Assembly (NCBI GenBank): GCA_030692765.1
Contig: JAUYUB010000019.1
Location: forward strand, 1 to 64,000
Origin: Sulfuricurvum sp.
GTDB taxonomy: Bacteria > Campylobacterota > Campylobacteria > Campylobacterales > Sulfurimonadaceae
Reading direction: 5' to 3'
DNA: 64,000 nt
The position numbers and the translations under genes are program-made. Positions 1-6,913 of this stretch are shown here, in pieces. Positions within the stretch are counted from its first letter, which is position 1. Each line of letters starts with the position of its first letter. The notes below the pieces were generated by a model, which worked only from the letters and a program-made list of their open reading frames with translations, searched no databases and had not been told where the DNA came from.

Positions 1-1
1 T

Positions 2-190
2 ATTGAATCTGAGGTTGATGAGATTATCGCCCGTTATCCACTTACCTCTGTCTATTGTATGCCTTTAGGTGGGGATAAAGCCCATATCGAAGCCAACTGT
101 GAAGCGGTAATCGAGTTTTGTAAACGTCGTGGCTTTATCTACAGTGACCGTTTGCATATTCGCATATGGGATCAAAAATTTGGGGTCTAA
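2..190 (+). CDS. queE: 7-carboxy-7-deazaguanine synthase QueE, 3' end only
   Basis: The window opens inside this gene; the last 62 codons are read in frame from base 2 to the TAA at 188-190. QueE is the radical SAM enzyme that converts 6-carboxytetrahydropterin to 7-carboxy-7-deazaguanine in queuosine/7-deazaguanine synthesis. The visible tail has the QueE-like ending with residues RLHIRIWDQKFGV and an upstream PLGGDKAHIEANCEAV segment. The SAM cluster-binding cysteines lie outside the window. QueD, which makes its substrate, is encoded 8 kb downstream at 8259 on the same strand, so the two genes are probably an operon interrupted by the material in between. Assignment rests on the C-terminal tail plus that context. 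Confidence 0.75.
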   Translation: MESEVDEIIARYPLTSVYCMPLGGDKAHIEANCEAVIEFCKRRGFIYSDRLHIRIWDQKFGV

Positions 191-492
191 TCTTCAAAAG
201 TCCTAAATGTAGGACAAACCCTCATAAAATAGGCACTTTCAAGACCTTAAAAATTTAAGAAAAATCAATTTAATTAGTCAAATTTAGTCATTTTTATCCA
301 TCTGAAGTGTCAAAAAAGTGTCATTTTATTAAAATTCTTTTAATAAGTATGAGCTAAAGATATCATAAAAATTTATAATATAGATGCAGTAATAATTGAT
401 ATCTAAAACAACCAATTTGTAGAGACAGTAGATTTAATCGGTTGAGAACATTTTTTGCTATATAATATTTAAAATTTAACTAGGATAATATT
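191..492. other. A+T-rich intergenic region with hairpin and TGTCA repeats
   Basis: No gene is visible in these 302 bases. A perfect 6-bp hairpin (GTCCTA 200-205, TAGGAC 210-215) lies just after queE, without a T-run. A segment CTCATAAAATAGGCACT (221-237) is followed at 308-312 and 319-323 by two TGTCA repeats 11 bp apart with A-runs between them. Both elements recur in diverged form at 4485-4580, on the other side of the accessory genes. A promoter-like TATAAT lies at 461-466. Confidence 0.7.
461..466 (+). promoter_or_regulatory. Putative -10 box of the accessory gene set
   Basis: TATAAT is 27 bases before the ATG at 493. The best -35 candidate (TTGAGA, 442-447) is only 13 bases away, so only the -10 is persuasive. 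A ribosome site AGGA (482-485) sits 7 bases before the ATG. Confidence 0.45.
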
Positions 493-1704
493 ATGGCGCG
501 ATCTTCTGGAATAGCGATATGGAGTGAAACTATCCAAGCTGATATGTATATTCATGTTAATCTTTGGAAAATTGATAAAGAAGATCAAAAAAATTGCCAT
601 TTTATTGATATAGGACTGTTATTTAAAAAAGCAAACAATAAAGGTTGTAATAAAACAATTGAAGAAAAAAACTCTTCGATTGACGATATAGAAAACAATA
701 AAACAGTTGAAGAAAAAGACTCTTCGACTGATGATAAAACTCCTTGTACATCTCTACCAGCTGAATCTAATCAAATAAAAATATATTTACCATTTGCCAT
801 TAAAAAAGATTCCGTGATTGATCTCTATGATAAGATCATTACGAAGAATTCTATTGTTGATATTTTCAATAAATCAACTCTTAAACTTAAAATTGATGAA
901 AAACAAAGTTATACTGAAATAGAGGGTTATTTAAAAGAAGAAGAAGGGTCTTTATTTGTTTCTTCATCAAAAATAAAGATAGATTCTATTGAAGACAATG
1001 TTGTACATATCACACCTATCCATTCAATGGAAGATAACTTTTATATTAGAATGAGAGTTAATTTAGACACAATTACAGTAGAACAATTTTCTCAAATACA
1101 TCATCCTAAAACAAGTTTCCTCCTGCCATCATTCAAAGAAATAGAACATGTGTCATTTTCAATTAATGAACGGAGAGGATTACCGCCAACACCAAGTTAT
1201 GGAATTGCGAATAGTGGCTTAACAATAAAAAGAGTAGACTTTTTTCTTGTCCGAGAATCTGCAGCAGAAATTTTGTCCCAACATTCTCCATTCAAAAGAT
1301 GTCGAGAACTCGAGCATAATTTATGGCATTCTTATTTGCCTGATAAAGCAAAAGATTTTGATAGAAAATTAGCATATCATTGGCAAGAAGGCAATGGTGA
1401 AAAAACGATAGAGCATTTTGGGGCTTTTGCTAAATTTTCTTATAATGCAGATGGGATTAAAGTTATAATCATTTATACAATAACAGTTATACTATTAGGT
1501 GCTATAGCTGGAAGCGTTGGAAATTTAATAAGTGTGAGTTCAGATGTTGGACAAATTATAGATGGTAATTTTTCTTCAATAATAAAGAATAAAGTAGCAG
1601 GTATAATTTTAGCAATGATCGCTTTGGCAATAGTTGTGATGCCATTGACCCAAATAAATAGGTTGAAAGACTTTGCAAAAAAGATGTGTAGAAGATTGAA
1701 ATGA
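493..1704 (+). CDS. Uncharacterised protein with two C-terminal membrane segments
   Basis: I do not recognise a family for this 403-residue protein. The first ~325 residues are hydrophilic and rich in Lys, Glu and Ile. Two hydrophobic segments follow, at about residues 326-348 and 367-385, and a short basic tail (NRLKDFAKKMCRRLK), so it is probably anchored in the inner membrane with a large soluble N-terminal domain. Residues ~53-84 contain a 16-residue tandem duplication (NKTIEEKNSSIDD, then NKTVEEKDSSTDD). AGGA at 482-485 supports the ATG start. The stop overlaps the next start as ATGA (1701-1704), so it is the first gene of a tightly coupled set with two acetyltransferases and a kinase. 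Its base composition is more A+T rich than the housekeeping genes. No function can be inferred. Confidence 0.75.
   Translation: MARSSGIAIWSETIQADMYIHVNLWKIDKEDQKNCHFIDIGLLFKKANNKGCNKTIEEKNSSIDDIENNKTVEEKDSSTDDKTPCTSLPAESNQIKIYLPFAIKKDSVIDLYDKIITKNSIVDIFNKSTLKLKIDEKQSYTEIEGYLKEEEGSLFVSSSKIKIDSIEDNVVHITPIHSMEDNFYIRMRVNLDTITVEQFSQIHHPKTSFLLPSFKEIEHVSFSINERRGLPPTPSYGIANSGLTIKRVDFFLVRESAAEILSQHSPFKRCRELEHNLWHSYLPDKAKDFDRKLAYHWQEGNGEKTIEHFGAFAKFSYNADGIKVIIIYTITVILLGAIAGSVGNLISVSSDVGQIIDGNFSSIIKNKVAGIILAMIALAIVVMPLTQINRLKDFAKKMCRRLK
649..744 (+). repeat. 48-bp in-frame tandem duplication
   Basis: Two copies with a 48-bp period (starting 649 and 697) differ at a few bases and encode 16-residue units NKTIEEKNSSIDD... 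and NKTVEEKDSSTDD... The period is a multiple of three, so the reading frame is kept. Confidence 0.8.
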
Positions 1705-2186
1705 TCAGTAGTCATATACCTACAACCATCATTATTCAAGAAGCTCAACAATATCACAGTCAATTAGATATTTTTTTATTTCTTGTAGAGGCTAGCGAAT
1801 ATTATCCCTCATTTCATGAATGGTATTTTAATAAAGTAGTGCCAGATATTCAAGATGGCAATCGAAAGATTATTTCTGAAATCCGTGATGGTAAAATTGC
1901 AGGAATCGCCATTTTGAAAGACAGTATAGAAGAAAAAAAGATATGTACTTTACGCATTTCACCGGATTTTCAGAATCGTGGAATTGGAGTGAGGCTATTT
2001 AAAAAATCATTTGAAATTCTTCAAACAAATAAACCTTTTTTGACTGTTAGTGAAGAGAAATTACCAGAGTTTCAGAAAATTTTTGACTACTTTAATTTCG
2101 AGTTAACATCTATAGCAGATGGGATGTATCGACATGGAAAAAAAGAGTACGTCTTTAATAATTCGTCTAATATGGAATTGTTATGA
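1701..2186 (+). CDS. GNAT-family N-acetyltransferase
   Basis: A 161-residue protein of the length and layout of a single-domain GNAT acetyltransferase. Beta-strand 4 plus the acetyl-CoA pyrophosphate loop is the segment LRISPDFQNRGIGVRLFKK at about residues 75-95 (Q/R-x-x-G-x-G type motif). A preceding strand, GKIAGIAIL, fits motif D/A. The substrate cannot be told from sequence; GNAT enzymes acetylate amines on proteins, small molecules, aminoacyl-tRNA or antibiotics. The start codon overlaps the stop of the gene before (ATGA at 1701) and its own stop overlaps the next start (ATGA at 2183), so translation of all three genes is probably coupled. The neighbour at 2183 carries a second GNAT domain. 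Confidence 0.8.
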   Translation: MISSHIPTTIIIQEAQQYHSQLDIFLFLVEASEYYPSFHEWYFNKVVPDIQDGNRKIISEIRDGKIAGIAILKDSIEEKKICTLRISPDFQNRGIGVRLFKKSFEILQTNKPFLTVSEEKLPEFQKIFDYFNFELTSIADGMYRHGKKEYVFNNSSNMELL

Positions 2187-3226
2187 GTTTTGGACCAATA
2201 CAAAAACTATTTTTTCAAGATATTAATTTCGATAATCCTTTCTTTAATAGTCTGAAAGAAGATTATCCCGGATTTGAAGTATGGGTTGAAAGAAAAAAAA
2301 GAGATGGTGATAAAGCCTATTATCTTGAAGATGATAATGGGGCTATTGATGCTTTTCTTTATTTAAAAATTGAAGAAGGTCCGATTAGTGATATCACTCC
2401 AGCACTTTTAGTCCCAAGTGCACTTAAAATAGGAACTTTAAAAGTAAATCCTCATGGAACAAGGCTTGGTGAGCGGTTCATAAAAATTATCATCAATCAT
2501 GCAATTGAAAATAATATTGATTTAATTTATGTCACTGTATTCGCTCATCATGTTGCGCTTATATCCTTATTCGAAGAATTCGGATTCATAGAATATGGTA
2601 GTAAAGCGGGAGAGAAAGTCTATATTAAAAATATTGGACAAAAAACAGGTGACATTGTAAAAGACTATCCAGTAGTACCTATTGTGAATAATCACAAATA
2701 TCTAATTTCAATTTATCCTGATTATCATACACAACTTTTTCCTGATTCTATTCTCTTTGGCGAAGATGGTGATGAAATCATACATGACCTCTCTCATACA
2801 AATAGCATCCATAAGATTTATTTATCTGGGTCTTCGGATTCAAACAGAATTGAGTATGGTGATCTAATCGTATTTTACAGAACTTCTGATATTCCAGGGC
2901 GTGCATATTATCGTGCGGTAGCAACATCACTATGTGTAGTTGAAGAAGTTCGACCATCTAGTTCATTTAGTAATGAAGATGATTTTGTAGAGTTCTGCCG
3001 TTCTTATAGTTTATTTGATGAAGGACAGTTACGATATCACTATCGAAAAAATGTGACTGCAATTAAATTTTTATATATTACCGCCTTTAAATATAAAGTA
3101 ATTCGAAAAAAACTCTTAGAAGATATAAAAATTCCAGATGGACGTTGGATTATTGTTCCGCTTGATGATAGTAAGTTTAATCAACTCATATCTATGTCAG
3201 GCATAAGTAATACATATACAAGTTAA
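2183..3226 (+). CDS. GNAT acetyltransferase fused to a PUA/EVE-like C-terminal domain
   Basis: This 347-residue protein has two parts. Residues ~1-150 form a GNAT domain with the motif LKVNPHGTRLGERFIKI (strand 4 and acetyl-CoA loop) and a C-terminal GNAT signature LFEEFGFIEYGS. Residues ~165-345 look like a PUA-fold (EVE/ASCH-like) domain: the segment IEYGDLIVFYRTS followed by a strand YYRAVATSLCVVEEV, then later RWIIVPL, is the pattern of such RNA- or modified-base-binding barrels. The fold call for the second part is by pattern and is less certain than the GNAT call. It overlaps the previous gene (ATGA) and is followed 9 bases later by the kinase gene. The pairing suggests a nucleic-acid or nucleotide substrate; this is inference. 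Confidence 0.7.
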   Translation: MSFGPIQKLFFQDINFDNPFFNSLKEDYPGFEVWVERKKRDGDKAYYLEDDNGAIDAFLYLKIEEGPISDITPALLVPSALKIGTLKVNPHGTRLGERFIKIIINHAIENNIDLIYVTVFAHHVALISLFEEFGFIEYGSKAGEKVYIKNIGQKTGDIVKDYPVVPIVNNHKYLISIYPDYHTQLFPDSILFGEDGDEIIHDLSHTNSIHKIYLSGSSDSNRIEYGDLIVFYRTSDIPGRAYYRAVATSLCVVEEVRPSSSFSNEDDFVEFCRSYSLFDEGQLRYHYRKNVTAIKFLYITAFKYKVIRKKLLEDIKIPDGRWIIVPLDDSKFNQLISMSGISNTYTS

Positions 3227-3235
3227 TAGTCTGCA

Positions 3236-3778
3236 ATGTATAAAGGTACTATCTTTATCGCTGGAATACATGGTGTAGGGAAAAGTACTTTATGTAAAGA
3301 AATCGCAAACCAACTCTCAATTAAACATCTTACTGCAAGTCAGATTATTCAAAAATATACAGATACCTCGTTGGAAATTTCAACTAAGTATGTTTCTAAC
3401 ATACCAACTAATCAAATAATATTGTCGGAAGGACTAAAAAATGAGATAATCGGTCAGCGGGTAATACTGCTTGATGGACATTTTGTCTTACTTAATGATG
3501 AAGGTACCCCTTCAATGATAGATATTTCAACGTTTGAGAGGTTATTACTTAGTGTCATTATTACAATTGTAGATGACCCAATAGCAATATCAAGAAGATT
3601 GTTTTTACGAGATAATGTTTATTATGAGGTTGATCTTCTCTCAAAGATGCAGACTACTGAATTGCAACAAGCAAATGCAATCGCTTTGAATTTAAATATT
3701 AAAACAATCACATTAGATTTACGACTTCATAAAGATCCCATAAGTATTTTTTCTAGTTTATTATCCACATACATATAA
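3236..3778 (+). CDS. P-loop nucleotide kinase-like ATPase
   Basis: The 180-residue protein begins with a Walker A motif, GIHGVGKST (residues 10-18), directly after the first beta strand, as in adenylate kinase-like enzymes. An LLDGHFVLL segment at about residue 80 fits the second strand, and RRLFLRDN (about residue 120) resembles the lid arginines of small-molecule kinases. The length is typical of nucleoside/nucleotide kinases. The substrate is unknown. The ATG at 3236 follows the previous stop by 9 bases with no good ribosome site, so it may rely on coupling. Its last 52 bases overlap the convergent ASCH gene (3727-4170), which is unusual. Confidence 0.7.
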   Translation: MYKGTIFIAGIHGVGKSTLCKEIANQLSIKHLTASQIIQKYTDTSLEISTKYVSNIPTNQIILSEGLKNEIIGQRVILLDGHFVLLNDEGTPSMIDISTFERLLLSVIITIVDDPIAISRRLFLRDNVYYEVDLLSKMQTTELQQANAIALNLNIKTITLDLRLHKDPISIFSSLLSTYI

Positions 3779-4170
3779 GATTGTGGCGGTCTAAAATTTG
3801 GAATATGATTAGAAGGTCGAATAGGTCTTTTTAAAATTTTAAGATTTTTTATTTTTATAGAGTAGGCACTCTCTTTTCCGTCAAAATAATTAAAATATGC
3901 ATCTTCAGCAATTCCGGCATGCTCTTTACAGTTTTCCCATACTCTTTCTGGTGTTCCTGAAACTATTCCATCGAATTCGAATGATGCGACGATGCATTGT
4001 ACTGGCGCAGATGCATATACAAAAATTTTGCGGACAGGTCTTGTTTTAAAAATAGCCTTTCTGAACTCGAATTTTTTTTCTCCACTCAAAATTTTTTCTA
4101 CAAATTTGGGTCTGATTGATATAAGGACATCAGACATTTCAGAACTTATCAACCCAATTGGTGCATTCAT
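3727..4170 (-). CDS. ASCH-domain protein
   Basis: A 147-residue protein with the ASCH signature near its start: LISIRPKFVEKILSGEKKFEFRK (about residues 16-38), followed by KIFVYASAPVQCIVASFEF. ASCH domains share the PUA fold; E. coli YqfB is a small ASCH protein that hydrolyses N4-acetylcytidine, while others are thought to bind RNA. The ATG at 4170 has AAGGA seven bases upstream, so it is preferred over the internal ATG at 4137. It faces the acetyltransferase/kinase set tail to tail and overlaps the kinase gene by 52 bases. Placing an ASCH protein next to two GNAT proteins suggests a linked acetyl-nucleoside or RNA function, which is inference. Confidence 0.75.
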   Translation of the reverse strand: MNAPIGLISSEMSDVLISIRPKFVEKILSGEKKFEFRKAIFKTRPVRKIFVYASAPVQCIVASFEFDGIVSGTPERVWENCKEHAGIAEDAYFNYFDGKESAYSIKIKNLKILKRPIRPSNHIPNFRPPQSYMYVDNKLEKILMGSL

Positions 4171-4711
4171 CTATCATTCCTTTTCAATAGCGATAATTTA
4201 GATATTAGCAAATAATGAGCCAATTAAAAAAAATATAACAATTTGTATGATTTTACTTCAAATATCCTCAAAGAATTGCCTGTAATTTTATGGGTGTATA
4301 TCATTGAAGTAAAAAAAGATGATTATATATGAAATGAATCTATGTCAAAGGAAGAAGCTATTAAACTTCTGTTTTAAATACCAGTATTTGGAATACAGAT
4401 GTGGGTATACATAATTTAATGTTGTTAGGCTGTATTTAAGTAGCTTAAAAAGTGTCATAAAATTTAAACAATATTGCTTGAAAGCTCATAAGATAGGCGC
4501 TGTATGACTAATATCCGTATTTGGGTTATGTAATACCAGTATTTGCACCCAAATAAGCTGTCAAAAAAGGTGTCATTTTTGATAAATGTATTATACAAAA
4601 TCCCTAAAAATAGGGGTTTCAATGGTGAAGTGCCTATCAGGGATCAAAATCACGGCGTGTAACTTTATCTATTTATGTTAATTACGATACAAACATAATG
4701 ATTTTTTCAGT
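4171..4711. other. Repeat-rich intergenic region without a gene
   Basis: These 541 A+T-rich bases encode no convincing protein. They contain a 13-bp direct repeat (ataccagtatttg at 4378-4390 and 4533-4545), a perfect 8-bp inverted repeat (ATTTGGGT 4519-4526, ACCCAAAT 4547-4554) and a hairpin of CCCTA/TAGGG near 4600. TGTCA elements lie at 4453-4457, 4559-4563 and 4571-4575, and GATAGGCGCT (4492-4501) has an inverted counterpart AGTGCCTATC (4629-4638). Several are diverged copies of elements at 221-323. The region probably also carries the promoter of the two-component genes. Confidence 0.7.
4485..4580 (+). repeat. Diverged direct copy of the 221-327 intergenic module
   Basis: CTCATAAGATAGGCGCT (4485-4501) and CTGTCAAAAAAGG followed by TGTCATTTTT (4558-4580) repeat, in the same order and orientation, CTCATAAAATAGGCACT (221-237) and GTGTCAAAAAAG followed by TGTCATTTTA (307-328). 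Spacing between the two parts differs (about 70 against 85 bases). The two copies bracket the accessory set 493-4170. Confidence 0.6.
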
Positions 4712-4732
4712 ATGCCTAAGGAGATTAAGACT

Positions 4733-5413
4733 TTGCGAGTGTTGTTGGTTGAAGATGATAAAAAAATTTCTGACTATCTTGCTCAAGGTCTGAAAGAATC
4801 GGGCTATATCGTTGATCCTTGCTTGGATGGTGAAGATGGCTTTTATTTTTTATCAACTTATACTTATGATCTCGTTATTTTGGATCTTATGCTTCCTAAA
4901 ATGGATGGCTTTACTCTTATTCAAAAAATTCGTGATATTGATTTAAAGGTTCCAATACTTATTTTGAGCGCCAAGCGAAGCGTATCTGATCGAATAAAAG
5001 GTTTGCAACTTGGAGGTGATGATTACCTTACTAAGCCATTTTCGTTTGGAGAACTTTTGGCCAGAGTTCAAGCTCTTTTGAGACGTTCAACGACAAATAT
5101 AATTCCTTCTCAGAACTCTATACAATTAGGCAATATAACTATTGATCTAATTACAAAAAAAGTAAGCCGAGAAGGAGAAACAATTGAGCTTCAAAAAAAA
5201 GAATTTTTGCTGTTAGAGTATTTTATGAGGCATCCTGGATGTGTACTATCTAAAACCCAAATACTAGAAGGAGTGTGGGATAGTCAGTTTGATCCTCAGA
5301 CGAATGTTGTTGATGTTCTTGTATTCCGATTGAGAAATAAAATAGATAAAAATTTTGAAAAAAAGACAATATCTACACTAAGAGGAGTTGGTTATATTTT
5401 TGAGCCGAATTAG
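4733..5413 (+). CDS. OmpR/PhoB-type response regulator
   Basis: Receiver domain plus winged-helix DNA-binding domain. Counting from the proposed start, the acidic pocket is VEDD near residue 7, the phospho-acceptor is Asp51 in the segment VILDLMLPKMDG, Ser/Thr is in LILSAK and the conserved Lys101 is in YLTKPF. The C-terminal half (from about residue 125) has the winged-helix pattern ending TLRGVGYIFEPN. A TTG at 4733 preceded nine bases earlier by TAAGGAG (4717-4723) gives the family-typical N-terminus MRVLLVEDD; the upstream ATG at 4712 (seven residues longer) has no ribosome site. The gene overlaps the histidine kinase downstream. It probably controls the outer membrane protein gene at 6914. 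Confidence 0.88.
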   Translation: MRVLLVEDDKKISDYLAQGLKESGYIVDPCLDGEDGFYFLSTYTYDLVILDLMLPKMDGFTLIQKIRDIDLKVPILILSAKRSVSDRIKGLQLGGDDYLTKPFSFGELLARVQALLRRSTTNIIPSQNSIQLGNITIDLITKKVSREGETIELQKKEFLLLEYFMRHPGCVLSKTQILEGVWDSQFDPQTNVVDVLVFRLRNKIDKNFEKKTISTLRGVGYIFEPN

Positions 5414-6791
5414 TACTAAAATCACCATTTTTTATGTTTTGTCCTTTATGATAGGAGCTTTGCTTCTTTTTTTTCTAACGGGTTACATTCTAGACACGTT
5501 GCTAAAAAGCAAAGATAAAGACCTTTTAGAAATCAAATTTCAAGAGTATGCATTATTACTGGAGAAAGATGGGGTAGCAGGTTTACAATTTAGAATTTTA
5601 AATCACAATATCCTCGATAGAAACCATTTTCTCATTCGCTATCAGTCTGATGCAGGAAAAACATTGTTTCTTCATGCTCCAGAATCTATGGAAATCATTG
5701 GGCGAACAAATACGTTAGCAGAGCTTGATGAGTTTTTGAAGGTAAATGCAGATAAAGGACAATGGCTTGAACTACCTAGCCCTGGCTTTGGAGATGATAT
5801 TGAAATTTTGTCTAAAAAGCTTCCTAATGGAGATATATTACAAATAGGAAAGGACACGGAGGACAGAGAAGCATTCTTGTGGCAATTTATAGAGTCATTT
5901 TTTATTGGCTTAATCCCTTTTGTATTTATTTCATTCTTCATGGGACACTTATTTTCCAAAAAAATACTTAGCCCTATACGATGGCTTACTGATACGATTT
6001 TAGAAATTCGTTCGGGCTTTTCAGGCTCAAGAGTTCCATTAATGGGTAATAAAGACGAACTTGATAATTTAGGAGCCCTGTTTAATCAAATGCAGGATCA
6101 GAATGAAAAGTTGGTAGAAGGGATGAAAGAAACACTAGACAATGTTGCCCATGACCTTCGAACCCCCGTGATGAGAATGCAAAATGCTGTCCACGTTGTA
6201 TTAAAGGATGTAGCAAGCGACAAGCATCTTTCTACATTCCAAAATGCACTAATCGAATGTCAAGAAACGTCGGACACCATCTTAAAAATGCTTGATACCA
6301 TAATGGATATATCAGAAGCTGAGACAGGGATAATGTCTCTGAATGAAGAAGAGTTATCCCTTTATGAGCTTGTAGAAAATGTGCTAAATATTTATAGGTT
6401 TATTGGTGAAGATAAATACATTGAGATTAAAAATGAAATCCCTCCAAATTTATTAATAAATGGAGATAAAGGACGATTACTACAAGCATTTGCAAATATT
6501 GTTGATAATGCTATTAAATTTTCTCCTGATCACTCTTGTATCATGATAAGAGGATTGAAGCAAGATAAAAGTGTCATTTTGGAAATCACAGACGAGGGAT
6601 TGGGTATCCCAGAGCATGACATGCCTAAAATATGGGATCGACTGTATCGTGGCGATAGTAGTAGATCAACGCAAGGGCTTGGACTTGGTCTAAGCTTTGT
6701 AAAGGCAATCATGAATGCTCATAAAGCTCACATTGAAGTAGAAAATAATCAGATCAAAGGATGCACATTTCGAATTCTTTTCCCCGCTTAG
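5400..6791 (+). CDS. Membrane sensor histidine kinase
   Basis: The partner of the response regulator. The order is: transmembrane segment 1 (about residues 8-30), a periplasmic sensor region of ~130 residues, transmembrane segment 2 (about 165-187), HAMP linker, HisKA dimerisation domain with His251 in NVAHDLRTPVMRM, then the ATPase domain with N box NIVDNAIKF, G1 box DEGLGIP and G2 box GLGLGLSFV. The start is uncertain: TTG at 5400 or TTG at 5388. AGGAG at 5383-5387 abuts the latter and is 12 bases before the former, so 5400 is preferred. Either start lies inside the regulator gene (stop 5413), giving translational coupling. The periplasmic domain gives no clue to the signal. Confidence 0.88.
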   Translation: MSRISTKITIFYVLSFMIGALLLFFLTGYILDTLLKSKDKDLLEIKFQEYALLLEKDGVAGLQFRILNHNILDRNHFLIRYQSDAGKTLFLHAPESMEIIGRTNTLAELDEFLKVNADKGQWLELPSPGFGDDIEILSKKLPNGDILQIGKDTEDREAFLWQFIESFFIGLIPFVFISFFMGHLFSKKILSPIRWLTDTILEIRSGFSGSRVPLMGNKDELDNLGALFNQMQDQNEKLVEGMKETLDNVAHDLRTPVMRMQNAVHVVLKDVASDKHLSTFQNALIECQETSDTILKMLDTIMDISEAETGIMSLNEEELSLYELVENVLNIYRFIGEDKYIEIKNEIPPNLLINGDKGRLLQAFANIVDNAIKFSPDHSCIMIRGLKQDKSVILEITDEGLGIPEHDMPKIWDRLYRGDSSRSTQGLGLGLSFVKAIMNAHKAHIEVENNQIKGCTFRILFPA

Positions 6792-6798
6792 CTTCTAT

Positions 6799-6816
6799 CA
6801 TTACAAAAATGTAATG
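6799..6816. repeat. Inverted repeat after the histidine kinase
   Basis: CATTACA and TGTAATG flank four A residues, a perfect 7-bp stem eight bases after the kinase stop codon. It lacks a following T-run, so it may be an operator half or a processing hairpin rather than a terminator. Confidence 0.5.
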
Positions 6817-6820
6817 ATTC

Positions 6821-6853
6821 TGACATATTCATGTCATCTTCATTATCTATAAT
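6821..6853 (+). promoter_or_regulatory. Operator-like palindrome and -10 box of the Omp85-like gene
   Basis: TGACAT and ATGTCA (6821-6836, 4-base spacer) form a perfect palindrome that ends 11 bases before a TATAAT (6848-6853). It therefore covers the place of the -35 box, where an activator or repressor would act. The adjacent response regulator is the obvious candidate. Confidence 0.55.
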
Positions 6854-6913
6854 TTTAGCATTAACTGCTGTTAGAGTAACAGAGGTAATAATAAAATTAT
6901 TAGAAGGTCAAGT

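Noticed and set aside
191-4711. Tn7/Tn5053-like transposon ends, suggested by TGTCATTTT-type motifs
   Set aside because: The TGTCA motifs near 308-323 and 4453-4575 are all in the same orientation rather than inverted, and no transposase, ATPase or targeting gene is in the window.
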